Of a stretch of DNA of 64,000 bases, positions 19,270 to 30,553 are shown one piece after another. Within the stretch, counting starts at the first letter, position 1, and each line of letters begins with the position of its first letter. Both the position numbers and the translations under genes were made by a program. This stretch comes from Amblyomma americanum (taxonomy: Eukaryota; Arthropoda; Arachnida; Ixodida; Ixodidae), in assembly GCF_052857255.1 (NCBI RefSeq), contig NW_027526484.1:1585501-1649500 (forward strand). The letters are read 5' to 3'. The notes below the pieces were generated by a model that had not been told where the DNA came from, did not search any database, and worked only from the letters and a program-made list of their open reading frames with translations.

Positions 19270-20118
19270 AGCAGCGGCTTTATGCAGCAGGAGCAGCACC
19301 AGCCATCGAAGATGATAAGCGGCTGTTGTCCGGGGTGACACCACTTGCCGCTTCTAGTTGTGTCGTGGGAAGTTTCCCTGGAAGCGACAGGGAGCGGTAC
19401 ACTGACGCGCTGCTGCACCAAAGGTGCGATGATACCAGCACTTACTGGTTTGAAGAGGTGGGGCAGCACTACGTCGGCAAGGTGAGGCCTGGTGGCGGGA
19501 AGGCGAAAGAGAGCAGGAGGTCGACAGTGCGGTGATTTGATCGGAGAGACGTGTGATCTGGGCATGGAAGCCGTCATGAAGGCTCTGAAGGTCCACGCGG
19601 GAGGGAAGAGATGATGGTGGGGTGGGAGGCTGGGACACTGCGCCGAGAGAAATGTTGGAGTAGGAAACGTCCATGTTGGATGCCGCCAGCTCAGCGTGCT
19701 TCTCCAAAGCATACCGATAACGGCAAGCGCTGAAAGAAAAACTCACGCAGGAAGGCTTGGTTGAAGGTGGCAGCCTTGTCGCCCAGGAGCTGCTGGAGTC
19801 GCCGCAGCAACTGTGTTGGTTTGCAGTCCCCCAGTTCTTCGGAGGAGATGAGCTGCTGCAGGCGGCGATGTTCCGAGACGGCTGTTCACTTGAGCTCAGC
19901 AGCCAGCGTGTCAAATGGGGCTGAGGCGGGCGGAACTATAAGGAGGTCGCAGACTTCAGCGGCAATCTCAGGTGGTAGCGATGCAGCGGCGTGATGAAAC
20001 TTCTGCGCTTGGGTGGTGATGCGGCCAATAGCAAACTAGCTTTTGACTTGAGTGAGCCAGAGTTGAGGATTGGCCGGCGAGAACTAGGGAAGGCGAAGGG
20101 ACAGCACAGAGACTGCAC
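19270..20118 (-). pseudogene. Gypsy A gag (opposite strand to its pol)
   Basis: Minus-strand frames shift several times between 20118 and about 19930, then run open to 19354. The order is a gag N-terminal part (SLPPEIAAEVCDLL-like), QLLRRLQQLLGD, then KHAELAASNMDVS, a coiled-coil part (HAQITRLSDQITALS), and a Cys-rich end (CWYHRTFGAAARQC...APC). The Cys-rich end followed by a protease-start-like GVTPDNSRL at about 19290 is typical of arthropod Ty3/gypsy gag genes. The gene is broken by frameshifts and a stop. It stands head-to-head with the pol fragment at 20140, which cannot be the native order, so an inversion or a junction of two copies is implied. Confidence 0.65.
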
Positions 20119-21081
20119 CCTTCTTACGCTGCTGCTGCGTAATACCCTCCTCTGCTCCGTCCTTCCAACTTCTTACTGCTCGTCAAACACCAGGTCACGC
20201 ATCACATTGTGACCACTGGTCCGACCACGCATGCTCGCCTGTCGCCTTGCTCCAGACCGTTAACAGATCACCCGCAACGAGTTTGAACACATGCTTGAGC
20301 TCGGCATTATCCGACCTTCATCTAGCCCTTGGGTGTCCTCTCTACACATACACATGGTACCGAACAAATCCCCAGGAGACTGGCGTCCCTGTGGTGATTA
20401 CGCGCCCTCAACAACACTACCATTCCAGACCGTTATCCCTTACCTCGCATCGCGGATTTTACCACCGCTCTGCATGACGCTACAATTTCTTCTGAAATCG
20501 ATCTCACCAAGGCCTACCACCAAATCCCTGTAGAACCAACCATCCGATGTACCCAAAACTGCAATCATCGCACCATTCGGCCTCTTCGAATACCTCCGCA
20601 TGCCATTTGGCCTCTGTAACTCTGGCCAGACATTTAAACGCTTCGTGGACAGAGTTACAAGGTGTCTAGCTTTCTGCATGGCCTACATCGATGACCTTCT
20701 CATATTCAGCACGATACGGAGCAGCACTTGCTACACCTCCAGCAGCTTCTTCTTCAACGTCTCTCTAATTACGGCCTGATCATCAACAGAGCAAAATGTG
20801 AATTCGGCAAGTCGGAGCTCGACTTCCTTGGCCACCGTGTCAACAGCTCCGGCATCCGGCCTCTCCCATCAAAAGTCCAGGCCATTCAAGACTTTCCTCA
20901 GCCTGCCTCAATCCGCAAGCTCCGTGAATTTCTTGGCCTTATCAATTTTTACCGCCATTTCATCCCTCACTGTGCTGCACTCCTCAAACCACTGATGGAC
21001 ATGCTTCAAGACAAGAAAACAAACTCCACACAGCTGACATGGTCTTCAGCTGCTCTGGATTTTTTCCAGACCGCCAAAGCA

Positions 21082-22030
21082 AAGAAGCCGCCGGAAGTAT
21101 TGCTTTTCTCGATGTTCTCGTTCTCCGCACTCCCGATGGGCTCGCCACTACCGTATACCGAAAGCCCACACATACCGGCAAGTACCTCGATTTTATATCT
21201 GCCCATCCCATAGGCCACAAATGCTCCGTCATGTCCGCTCTGTTCAAGCGAGCTGGTCGTCTATGTTCTAGTCCTGGCCTTCTCTCTTCCGAGCAGCAGA
21301 AAGTTCGCGTCGACCTTAAAATAATGGCTACCCCCGTCAGATGCTAGACAAGAACGCCGCTGTAAGGAACCTGCTCAGCCCCAGTTTGTTGGGCAACAGA
21401 AACGCGCGACTGTCCCGTATTCCCGGGGTACAAGTGAGGCTCTGGCGCGAATATTTGCCAAATACGGCGTTCGAATTGCGCACGTACTGTCCAGCAAGCT
21501 GAAACAGCAGCTGTGTCACGTGAAGGACCGCCTAGAGCGCACATGTTACCCCGGCGTTGTATACAAGATCCCCTGCAAGGATTGCGATGCATCATACATT
21601 AGCGAGTCAGGTGATTTTAAAAGAAGAATAAGGGAACACAAGAATGACGCCAAGAAAGGTCGCACTTCCTCCAACGCACTTGCAGAGCATGCCCAAATGA
21701 TGCAGCACACCATTGACTGGGAGAACGCCACAATCTTGGACACGAAGAAACCTTTATCTTCACGATTACTTCTCGAATCATTTTACATACAGACGACCAA
21801 GAATGCTATCAACAGGACGAGAGGGAATCTCCCCGATATCTACGCCCACTCACTGTGCAGTCAAGTCCGCTTATAAGTAGCGGCCCATTCCGCCCATCCT
21901 CTTTGTGAACAAGGGACCCGTATGGGTCTCGAAACGTCATGTGTTAAATATTTTTCTTTGGCGAGTGTATGTTTCTTGTGCTTCCAGTATGCTTCCCCCT
22001 CGCCAGACAGGATTCTGTCGAACCCTTGAT
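21082..22030 (+). mobile_element. Penelope-like element, 5'-truncated, nested in gypsy A
   Basis: The fragment begins in the reverse-transcriptase thumb region (IAFLDVLVLRTPDGLATTVY, RKPTHTGKYLDF) and ends after a GIY-YIG endonuclease domain. The gypsy frame stops making sense at about 21081 and resumes at about 22031, so the insertion is later than the gypsy copy. The 3' tail contains GGGTCTCGAAACGTC, a motif seen near the 3' end of many Penelope-like elements. Confidence 0.7.
21520..21876 (+). CDS. GIY-YIG endonuclease domain of Penelope-like element
   Basis: An open frame of 118 codons. PGVVYKIPCKDCDASYISES carries the GIY-YIG-type core (VVY...YIS), followed by GDFKRRIREHKND with the catalytic-region Arg and His, and a distal LLLESFYIQ where the conserved Glu lies. 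In Penelope-like elements this domain cuts the target DNA. The G in YIG is replaced by S, which may impair it. The frame is shifted against the upstream RT thumb segment (21039-21347), so the full protein is broken. Confidence 0.7.
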   Translation: MKDRLERTCYPGVVYKIPCKDCDASYISESGDFKRRIREHKNDAKKGRTSSNALAEHAQMMQHTIDWENATILDTKKPLSSRLLLESFYIQTTKNAINRTRGNLPDIYAHSLCSQVRL

Positions 22031-22860
22031 TACGAAACTATCCGATTTCGCTCTCCTTGCTCATCCGCGCCCTGATGCACCCCTACGCCTCCGACTCCGG
22101 TGTTGGAGCCGTGCTCCACCAACTCGTGGATGGTTCTTGGAGGCCTCTATCTTTTTTCTCCCGCAAGTTTTCCGCTGCCGAAAGCTGCTACAGTACTTTC
22201 CGCCGTGAACTTTTTGCCATGTATATGTCCGTGCGGCATTTCAAGCACTTCCTTGAAGGTCGGCAATTCCACATCACCACCGACCACAAACCACTTATTT
22301 TTGCCATCAAATTGGGGAGCGGTAAATTCTCGCCCCGTGAAATTAGTCACCTTTGGTACGTGGCAGAACTCACGACCGACATCAGACATGTGCAAGGTCT
22401 TCACAATGCCCCGGCGGATGCTCTGTCACGTGTTACTGCTTCCCTCGCCTCCGCTGCTCCACCACTGAACCTCGACTTTGCCGCCCTTGCAAAAGTGCAG
22501 CAACATGACACGGAAGTTATGGACCTTCGCAGGAACCCACGTTCGCCGGTTTTCCGTGAAATTCTCCTCTCTTCGTGCCCTGTCCCCATCATCTGCGACA
22601 CTTAGGCCAGCACTCTGTGCCCTTTGGTGCCCTCTGCCTTTCGTTGTCTTGTCTTCGACGCCCTCCGTGGCCTGTCCCATCCCGGAATTCGCGCCATGCA
22701 GCACCTTCTCACAAAACGTTACGCCTGGCCTGGCATCAACAAGGACGTGCGCACCTGGGCCCGTGCCTGCCTGGCTTGCCAGTAGTCTAAAACTCAGCGA
22801 CACACAACCGCTCCCTTCGGCTCGTTCCCTGACTGGGAGAAAATTGACTGGGAGAAAATG

Positions 22861-23257
22861 ACTGGGAGAAAATTGCTGCTTAAATGCGAGTATGTCTGAA
22901 AAGTAAAAAAAAGTATGGTCTATAAATGTGTGTGTGTGTATATATATATATTATGTATGCATGTCTTTCTCGAATCCTGTTTTCTTTTTGTCTGCCACCA
23001 TTATTCACCGGCTGAGTTAATTTATTGTACAGGTAACTATAAAACATTCACATTGATCTTAGAAGCACAATTTCAATCTCAAATACCACGGGCATTTTTT
23101 GTGGTTCTGCAGCTTCATTTGTGTAAAGCTGCTTGTGGATGTCATGACTGGTAGGAGCACTGGCAGGCAATTGTTGCTTTTGTGCAGCTGGGAAACGGAG
23201 TCTTTTCTTTGCACAAATGCACAAGGGATGCGGGTGTACTCTTGTTCGGACTTGCAG
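22861..23257. other. Intron DNA with small microsatellite
   Basis: (TG)n(TA)n at about 22929-22952; otherwise no feature. It ends in the acceptor CTTGTTCGGACTTGCAG. Confidence 0.45.
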
Positions 23258-23382
23258 AGTGTGCGCCTCTGGAGAAGGCGATCATCAAATATGAAGGCAC
23301 AGCTAAGCGGCTGCGCATGGATGGGGTCCAGCAAGAGCAGCAGGTGAAAGCTACCTCGGACAAACAGCGGCTCGCTGTACAG
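23258..23382 (+). CDS. Coiled-coil gene, exon 4 (125 nt)
   Basis: Acceptor GGACTTGCAG and donor CAG|GTAGGTAG. It enters in phase 1 and leaves in phase 0. The 41 complete codons read CAPLEKAIIKYEGTAKRLRM and then DGVQQEQQVKATSDKQRLAV plus Gln. The high Lys/Arg/Glu/Gln content with regularly spaced Leu/Ile/Val fits a coiled coil. The phase matches the exon at 18801 across a 4.4-kb intron that contains gypsy A. Confidence 0.75.
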
Positions 23383-23849
23383 GTAGGTAGGTCCGCGTAG
23401 GACCGTCGAGGTGTTTGAGTCATTTCAGTATAAAGCCTGCTGCTACCTGTTTTGCCTGGTTGATGGTGCTTGTACATATCTGGTGAGTGATGTATTGCCA
23501 CACAACACTCTGCTCAAACAAGTGTGTGTTGCACAACATTGCATAATGCTTTTTCACCGACATATTCTGCGTATCAGTTCTCATACTGCACCTGCGTAGC
23601 GAGGAACTATGGACATCTTTGGAATAAACACAAGTAATTACCGGGGCACTTAAGTCTGCTTACATGGAAGAATGCGAAAGCATGGAACTTTCTAGAACGT
23701 GGGTTTTTTCTGCGACATCAGTACGTGATTTATTTTTATTTATATTATTTTTATTATATTTTCGTTTTAAATTCAATTATGTTTAAAATTTTCTATTCTT
23801 TATTATGTTTTTTACTTCATTTATTTTACGGTTCACGTCCAGGTGCTAT
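23383..23849. other. Intron DNA, nothing recognised
   Basis: It becomes very AT-rich after 23720 and then passes into the satellite. Confidence 0.35.
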
Positions 23850-24640
23850 GTTGACGTCTATGGCTGTTTTGACATCCAGGTGCTATGTCAACGTCCGTTG
23901 CTATTGTGTTGTCGAAGTGTAATTACAATTAAGCAATTACAATTCATCAAAAAATAACCAAATGTTTCCCACAGCAAGATCTAATCACGCACTAACACAA
24001 TCAAACTTTTGCACATTTATCTTCACAGAATGATATAATAATGCAGAGAAAGTTTTGATGACGCAAAACACGGGACATAAACACAGGCTATCGTGATTTA
24101 AAAATGTAATTTTTTTTGTTTAAATAATTAAGCAATTACAATTCATCAACCAAATGTTTCCCACAGCAAGATCTCATCACGCACTAACACAATCAAACTT
24201 TTGCACATTTATCTTCACAGAACGATGTAATAATGCGGAGAAAGTTTTGCTGACACGAAACACTGGATATAAAAATGGCTATCATGATTTCAAAGTGTAA
24301 TTTGTGCATTTAATTAATTAACTAATTACAATTCATCAACCAAATTTTTTCCACAGCAAGATCTCATCATGCACTAACGCAACCAAACTTTTGCACATAT
24401 ATCTTTATAGAACGGCACAATCGTGCAGAGAAGCTATGTTGACGTCCGTGGCTGTTGTGACGTCAAAGTGTAATTCTCGCATTTAATTAATTAATTGCAC
24501 CACATTGACAAAATTTTTCCCACAGCAGGATCTCATCACACACTAACATAACCAAACTTTTGCACATTTATCTTCAGAGAGCGATGTAATCGTGCAGAGA
24601 AAATTTTGCTAACAGGAAACTCTGGACATAATGCTTTCAC
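23850..24640 (+). repeat. Satellite-like tandem repeat, ~175-200-bp unit, about 4 copies
   Basis: CAATTCATCAACCAAATGTT, CCCACAGCAAGATCTCATCA and CCAAACTTTTGCACATTTAT blocks recur at about 23938, 24138, 24325 and 24497. Units also contain (TTAA)n stretches and GACGTC words. Confidence 0.85.
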
Positions 24641-25505
24641 ATTACAAAGACGAGCATGAAAGGAAAATGACTGCGCAAGTGCTTGTCTCACAATTAAATT
24701 TTTACTGGAAGGCACAAACGTTCATAGCTGGAAAACAAAACAAGGGCTAGCAAAAAAAAAACAGTTATAGATGATCAGTGCGATTGATGCAGTGAAGTAC
24801 ATGTTAGCATTAGTGTTCCCTGCCCTGGACGTAGCTGCCGCTGGTGGGTTCATGCTGTGTGAATGGGTGACGTGATTCAGTCCGTCAATCACCATGTGAC
24901 GTTCCGCACACACACTCCACTGCCCCCAATCCAATCCAACAGTCGCTGTGGGACACACCTCTCTCCCTCACTGTTCCCCATTTTGTCACTCTTCCCTACC
25001 TGTCCCTTCTCACCCTGTCTTCCCTCTCCCTCCTCTCCCCAAGAGGGAGATTCCCCCTTTCACTTTGCCACCTGCAACTCTTGCCACCCACCCTCTCTTA
25101 TAGTCTTCCTTCTCTCACTTTCCCTCTCTTTGAAGTGGAAAGGACTGCCCTCTCTGCTTTTCCACTTGCCAGCCCGGGTTTTGGACAGACTTTTTCAACA
25201 TGGGTGTTCAAATGCTAACGAAATAAAAAGAAATTGGCAGTTCTTTGCTTCGCTTATGTCTACTGATGCAGAAATTTCTTGTGAAGGTATCTTGCACAAT
25301 ATTGCATGCGAAAAAAAAATAATTGAGCAGGCTTACCTTATGCCGCATTATTTGTGAATCTTGGTGAGAGAAAACGCAAAGGTTATTTTTACTCCATCTT
25401 GCTCCTTTAATCTCTTCCCTCAAAGGTGCAGTCCACGAGACCACTCGTTATCAGACATACTGCTATCACATCTTAGCTAGTAACTACTTATAACGGGTAC
25501 ACACA
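24641..25505. other. Intron DNA with CT-rich tract
   Basis: The CT-rich tract at 24955-25130 is a pyrimidine stretch of low complexity. No gene recognised. Confidence 0.4.
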
Positions 25506-25714
25506 CCCGCCGCAGTGGCTCAGTGGTTATGGTGCTCGTCTGTTGACCCGAAAGACATTGGTTTGATCCGGGCCGCGGCAGTCAAATTTCGATGGAGACG
25601 AAATTCTAGAGTCCTGTGCACTTGTAATGGCAGTGGTTGACATTTCCAGAGCCCTTCACTATGGTGCCCCCATAGCCTGAGCTGCTTCGGGACGTTAAAC
25701 CCCCATAAACCATA
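25506..25714 (+). repeat. tRNA-derived SINE (Ruka type), full length
   Basis: A box CGCAGTGGCTCAGTGGTTAT, a TGTTGACCCGAAAGACATTG stretch, a degenerate B box (GGTTTGATCCGGG), the body CGATGGAGACGAAATTC, and the 3' end GGGACGTTAAACCCCCATAA. This is the most complete copy in the window. Confidence 0.85.
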
Positions 25715-26240
25715 ACGGATGCACAGATGTGCACTGAGCATTTCAAAGGCATTTTGAACCACATTGGTGGCGTCTTATGATCGTGCATCCCCATTCCACA
25801 CACCGAATACCAAAGCCTGCCACTTTCTGCGAACTCAGAGTATGAGGCAGATGCCTACATCGATTAACTCTTCTAAGAATGAAGGTATTGACTCTTGTTT
25901 AAAACATATTGGGCACTTATCATAACATGCAACTCTGTGTGATCAACCAGAGCGGGTGAAAGCTTACGGGTGCAGCAGCTGTGTCATCTCTCGAAGGGAC
26001 GAAAAAAAGAGTTGAACAAGAAAGAAAGAAGGGGGGGGGGCTATGTTTGAGGGCTTCGGAATGGGGCATGTGGTATTTTGCATTTCGCCTGCATTAGAAC
26101 GACCACCGAGGTTGGAAAAAGCAAAAGAAATGAAAGTGCATGAGCCTTTAGACAGCAATATATAAGGGCCACTATCACTGCCTCATGTTGATAGCAGGTT
26201 GAAAGAATCAGGAGGTGAAAAAAAAAATGATAGAACAGAC

Positions 26241-27352
26241 ATCCCACAAAACACAAGGAGGGCTACGCAACATATAACAAACGTCTACAAAGGTATATGG
26301 AAATGTTTAGAAGAAATCTATTTTCAGATGGTCTGTAGACAATGAGGAAAAAAGAGGTTTTATATGCCTGCTAGTGCTCCGCTAAAAAAGATCTAGAAAA
26401 CTTCTTCGCAAGAACTCGTTAAGAACATATTTAGACATTTTTATTTTTTGCAAATGGCTGCTTATATGAAGCCTGTAGACACCAGATCAGTATGCTATAT
26501 ATTTAGAACCCTCTAAAATCAACTAGTGGAATTTCATTAGGTTTAGTACTCATGCTTTATTTAGAGCTGCTGATTTTGTTTGCTCAGATATCTGCAGTAT
26601 AGCTCGAACTGCAAAGGGTGGGCAGCTGCCCTTTGCAGCATAAATACACATGCGAATGAGGCAAGAAAACCTACTTCATCAGTCTCTGCCATAGTTTCAT
26701 CAGTTCATTAGTTTCTGCCAGCGGTGTGCGTGGAGCTTGAAACCAGCATAGTCGAGAAATTGTCTCGCGCTCTACTATGTACGGTATGTCCAACGCACAT
26801 TCTATATTGCTCTTATTACTCTTATTATATACTGACTTCGAAGAAGAATGCTATTTGCAACGTTCGTTGCGTGGACATTCCTGCTGCCTTAACGGCTGTG
26901 CGGAATTATCCTATGTTAATTGGCGCTGAGTCATGTACATGACTAGCTCAGTCATCACTAATCACCAAAATAAAAGACGCATAAAAATGCATATGATTGG
27001 ACTTAGGTTCTGCGTGGCGTTAGTTCACATCTACCGACTGTGTATGCCAAGTACTTGGACATATATGCAAAGATATGTTTGGAACAAATTGCTGTTAAAC
27101 AACTTCACTAAAACATTCCCGAGTAAACTTCTCGTCACAGAAATTTTTAAAACATTGCATGGAAAACATATATTTAGAGAAGTTTTTAAAACGTGTGTGA
27201 ATAAACCTCTTTTGTCAGTATGTTTTTAAAACGTTTGTGGATAAACCTCCAATGCTGAGATGTTTTTTAAACGTTTCAATCACGAGTTAGACGTTGCTAG
27301 ATGTTTGGAGTTGTTTGAAGACGTTCTATAGAAGTTATGTGTTTCGTGGGAT
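26241..27352. mobile_element. TIR element candidate, 1.1 kb, non-coding
   Basis: The ends CATCCCACAAAACACA (26241-26256) and TGTGTTTCGTGGGATG (27337-27352) are 16-base inverted repeats with one mismatch. AACGTCT-like words recur inside both ends, and AACGTTT/TTTTAAAACGT words recur near the right end. There is no transposase frame and no clear target duplication. The superfamily is unknown. Confidence 0.55.
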
Positions 27353-27398
27353 GCACCACACCCACGTGCATTGGAGTGATGACGATAACTGGCTGGAA

Positions 27399-27521
27399 AT
27401 TGTAATTTAAAGGCACCAAAACCACACACACACACGAGAGAAGAGAACGGGATAGAGCACCTGTCCCATTCTCTTCTCTCGTGTGTGTGTGTGTGTGGTT
27501 TTGGTGCCTTTAAATTACAAT
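27399..27521. repeat. Long hairpin with (CA)n/(TG)n stem
   Basis: The arms start ATTGTAATTTAAAGGCACCA and end in the exact complement, passing through a CACACA/TGTGTG stem and GAGAGAAGAGAACGGGA. The loop lies near 27460. The following AATTGCCAACTAGCCCAAC resembles Penelope-like element ends. Confidence 0.8.
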
Positions 27522-28355
27522 GGTCAATTGCCAACTAGCCCAACAAAAAGGTCTCTTAAGCTGGTTGGAAAATCAGATATCCCTGTGTGTTTGTCCCCAA
27601 GCCATCTCTGCAACCGACTGTGCCCTAACCGCTGAGCCACCATCAGGGGCTCAACTTGGCAGCACCAAAATATCTGTGCGGAAAGCAGCATTTTCGTATC
27701 TTTGAAGCATGAAACTGTTTGATACTCTAGCCTGGCATTGTAGCCTTGTTTCAAATCAAAGTACCCTGGCAGGCATGGACAAAAGGGTGAGGTTCATATG
27801 AGGCAAGCAGGTTGCCAGCATCCCAGCTCCAGGGATCATATGAGCAACGGCTGATACCATCACAGGAACTGTTGACGGTTTAGGGCAAAAGTAGGTATGA
27901 GTGAGTGTTGGAATTCAGAGTGAATGAGCAGAGGCACTCGCACCTGCAGCAAAGCATGGTAAATCATGTTCTCAAAGAACTACCACATGTTACAGTGTTG
28001 GCATGTACGGGCTCAGCAGGCACACACTTGGCAGGCAAGCTTTTACAAGCCATCTCCGGCATACCATGCAGCTACACTGTGGGCGCAGCTGTGGCTCATA
28101 AAGGGAGATGGCAAAAATGGAGGTAGCGAGCCTGGTGCTAATGGACTGTTGTAGTCTTATTTAGCCATTTTTAGCTAAGTAGCGCGTGATTGGTGGTAGC
28201 ATGCTTACCACTATGCTTCTGCCAATCATATTTTACTCTCCAAGCTTGCTGCAATCTCTAGGTTGCAGAGCGAAAGTTTTGGTGTAGAGTAGAATGTTGT
28301 ATTTGCTATCTGAAGAGAGCTGATGTGGGTTGTGCTCTTTGCACCTGCTTTGCAG
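27522..28355. other. Intron DNA
   Basis: Apart from a weak tRNA-like piece at about 27598-27650 (reverse A-box-like GGTGGCTCAGCGGTTAGGGC), nothing is recognised. It ends in the acceptor CCTGCTTTGCAG. Confidence 0.35.
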
Positions 28356-28436
28356 CAATCCACCAAGGTCAAAATGGAGTTGAAGGAAATGAAACAACAG
28401 TGGGAGCAAGTCGAGGGTGAAGTGGAGTTCTGCAAG
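28356..28436 (+). CDS. Coiled-coil gene, exon 5 (81 nt)
   Basis: Acceptor CTTTGCAG and donor AAG|GTGAGCTT; phase 0-0. Encodes 27 residues, QSTKVKMELKEMKQQWEQVE then GEVEFCK. This is a typical heptad-like, highly charged segment continuing the coiled coil of exon 4. Confidence 0.75.
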
Positions 28437-28741
28437 GTGAGCTTTTACTTCTTTTTATGCGGCGAATGCGTGTGAGGCTGCAGAAAGTAGAAGCCATACG
28501 TCACAAAGCTTAGAGAGGCGAGCAGCACATATCCGATGGGATAGCGCTGCTTTCCGCTATCGCGTCGCCTCCATGTATATGGTCTATTCATGCACTTTCG
28601 CATTGTGTTCGCTGCCAGATCTGTGTGGAAGTGGAAACCAACTACACTGAGGCTAAACATTTTGAAAGAAAAAAAAATAGGAACGCTGGGGCATGTTCAG
28701 GGATTTTGTACACTTACCCCCCTTTTTTTGTTCCTGTGCAG

Positions 28742-28806
28742 AATGCTATTCCGAGGTTCATAGAGCTGCTTCGTGAGGAACAAGCGCAAACAGCTACGCT
28801 GCACCG
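28742..28806 (+). CDS. Coiled-coil gene, exon 6 (65 nt)
   Basis: A strong acceptor (CCCCCCTTTTTTTGTTCCTGTGCAG pattern) and donor CACCG|GTGAGCTT; phase 0 in, 2 out. Encodes NAIPRFIELLREEQAQTATL and His plus two bases. The phase fits the next exon at 41308 across a 12.5-kb intron holding gypsy B and gypsy C. Confidence 0.75.
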
Positions 28807-29715
28807 GTGAGCTTGTGTCATGTTACAAGAGTTGCACTGGATGAAATATGTCTCTAGAAGCTTGCTGGTTGCTGTCCACTCAAGGCAGAGGGCGTTCTTC
28901 TCATGCATTGGATGCAATAACGTGGTAGCGTTAGAGCAAATGTCCAGTGAAGACCTTGGGGCTACAATGAAATTCCTCATTGGTCTACAGGATTGCGACA
29001 TCATTCCACCACCGTTGCATGTAGCCTGTGAGGAAAGAAAAACAGTTATGCTGAAAAGAAAAATGGCTGAGCTGGTACTCAAAGCGATGCCCCTTTCGTC
29101 TTGAGCCGGGCATGCTACCCTGCCATGGAGGAGCTTTGAGTGTGATAAAAGGAGGTCTTGTGTGAGCACCTTGCACTGCAGAGTAGGCTGCACAGCAGGC
29201 AAAAACATCCAGTTAATTAAGGTTACCAATTAGCATCGCCAGTTAATGTTGCCAACTAACAAAGCCTTTTTGCGTATGAACAGCCGACAGCCGCTTAATG
29301 TATTGTAGTGGCACCGGCATGCGGCGGAGTACTTCGCAGCTCCAAGAGATGGCACTTAAGGAATGCGTTTTGATTATGAAGGGTGTGAAGCAGAAGAAGA
29401 CTTGGAATGACAGTGCTGAGATGGGGTGAGTGATAAAGCATTGTGTTGGAGAAAGAAAAGAATATGTAGGGCCCATGTTAGCGAACTGGTGTAGAAAGAG
29501 GACCTCAGGCCATTGATGGGATCCATTAGCGCTATCGTGTCATGTCCTTAAGGCAGAGCTCAAGGGCCATTTGCAACTAAATTTTACTTTGCCTAGAATG
29601 CCTCTCAATATGTTGGGTGCATCATAAAAATAACTGTAAGAATGTTCTACACTTAGAGAATCAGCACTGGTGTTGAAAAAGCTCTATAACAGGCGATGCG
29701 TGCACCTGGTAGCGT
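28807..29715. other. Intron DNA, nothing recognised
   Basis: A plus-strand frame at 28820-29104 is open but matches no family I know and has no splice context. No repeats stand out. Confidence 0.35.
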
Positions 29716-29720
29716 ATGGC
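29716..29720 (+). other. Left target-site duplication ATGGC of gypsy B
   Basis: ATGGC directly before the TG of the left LTR; repeated at 35579-35583 directly after the CA of the right LTR. Confidence 0.75.
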
Positions 29721-30553
29721 TGAATTGGTAGCGCGTCCCCGACTTTCCGAACGGCAACGCTATCGCGTGTTGGTTTGGACAAGAGAACAAAGAAATCAAA
29801 CGAAACAAAACGAAGCCGTATTTATTCTTTAAAGGAAAAAGGCCAATAAGAAATGGAAATGAAAACAAGAAAACACACACTCAACACGCGTACAGCACTA
29901 CAGAATAAAAGGAAAGAGTTCACCAGGTAGTGAGCGTCCCAGGTGAAGCGGGGATACCTTGCAGACAGGGCGAACGCGGTCAATGTAGTGCGACGCTGCT
30001 GGCAATGCGACAAAGGAAGCGGCGGAAGGGGGCCAGGTGGTAGTAGGAGCGGAGAGGAACACAGGGAGACGCCGCTGGTCTCCCGTCAACAGCCCGAAGA
30101 ACTTGGCAGCTGCAGGAAAAGCATAGCCAGGTCCCGTCGACAGTGTCACAAAATGCCAGAGGCTTAAAGCAGGTTATCCAAGACTGCCTTTTGGCAACAC
30201 GGACTCTCAGACCATCGGCTGCCACCTCCACACTTGCAAAGAATGCAGGAGGCTTGCGTCTGTGATCCAAGAGAGGTCACCGGCAGCATGGACCCAACGT
30301 CCGACGGCTGCCACCTCCACGCTTGAATGATCTGATCTCTACTGCGTTGCCTTCCTTTACACCTTGGCTCTCTGACATGTTAGCTCTCCGCTCCTCGTGC
30401 TCGCCGCGCTCTTTGTTGCCGTCGCCTCGTGCACACCCTTTGCATGCGCACATGCGCAACGCTGGGCTGGCACACGCAGCACTCCGCTGTCCGACGGACC
30501 ACTGTCGACGCACTGCATTCGAAAATCCACGATGATTTGGTGTGCACCTGACA
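29721..30553 (-). repeat. 3' LTR of gypsy B
   Basis: About 833 bp, matching 34751-35578 along its length with scattered differences. On the minus strand it starts TGTCAGGTGCACACCAAATC and ends ...CTACCAATTCA. Against the other LTR about five bases (TCGAG) are lost near its end. A purine-rich tract (GAAGGGTGGGCATA) precedes it. Confidence 0.85.

Larger units (their letters stand above)
20140..22860 (+). pseudogene. Gypsy A pol fragment, interrupted by a Penelope-like element
   Basis: Plus-strand fragments in shifting frames give the reverse transcriptase: HHIVTTGP-like start, MLELGIIRPSSSPWVS near 20291, a DLTKAYHQIPVEP block, an AYIDDLL catalytic box near 20683-20703, and FLGLINFYRHFIP (about 20932-20970). 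After the insertion at about 21082-22030, RNase H follows: SDSGVGAVLHQL, SYSTFRRELFAM-like and TTDHKPLIFA near 22279-22308. Then come APADALSRV and an integrase zinc-binding start (HPGIRAMQHLL...CLACQ). The element ends near 22860 in a small GACTGGGAGAAAA tandem repeat. LTRs were not found. Multiple frameshifts show that it is inactive. Confidence 0.75.

Noticed and set aside
23938..24640. CRISPR-like array in the satellite region
   Set aside because: Units are ~185 bp, contiguous and diverged, without short repeats and unique spacers; the genome is eukaryotic.
25506..25714. Functional tRNA gene at the SINE head
   Set aside because: A and B boxes are present but the cloverleaf is not intact and the sequence continues into the SINE body seen in other copies.
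27598..27650. A tRNA gene on the minus strand
   Set aside because: Only an A-box-like stretch is present; no B box, acceptor stem or anticodon arm can be formed.
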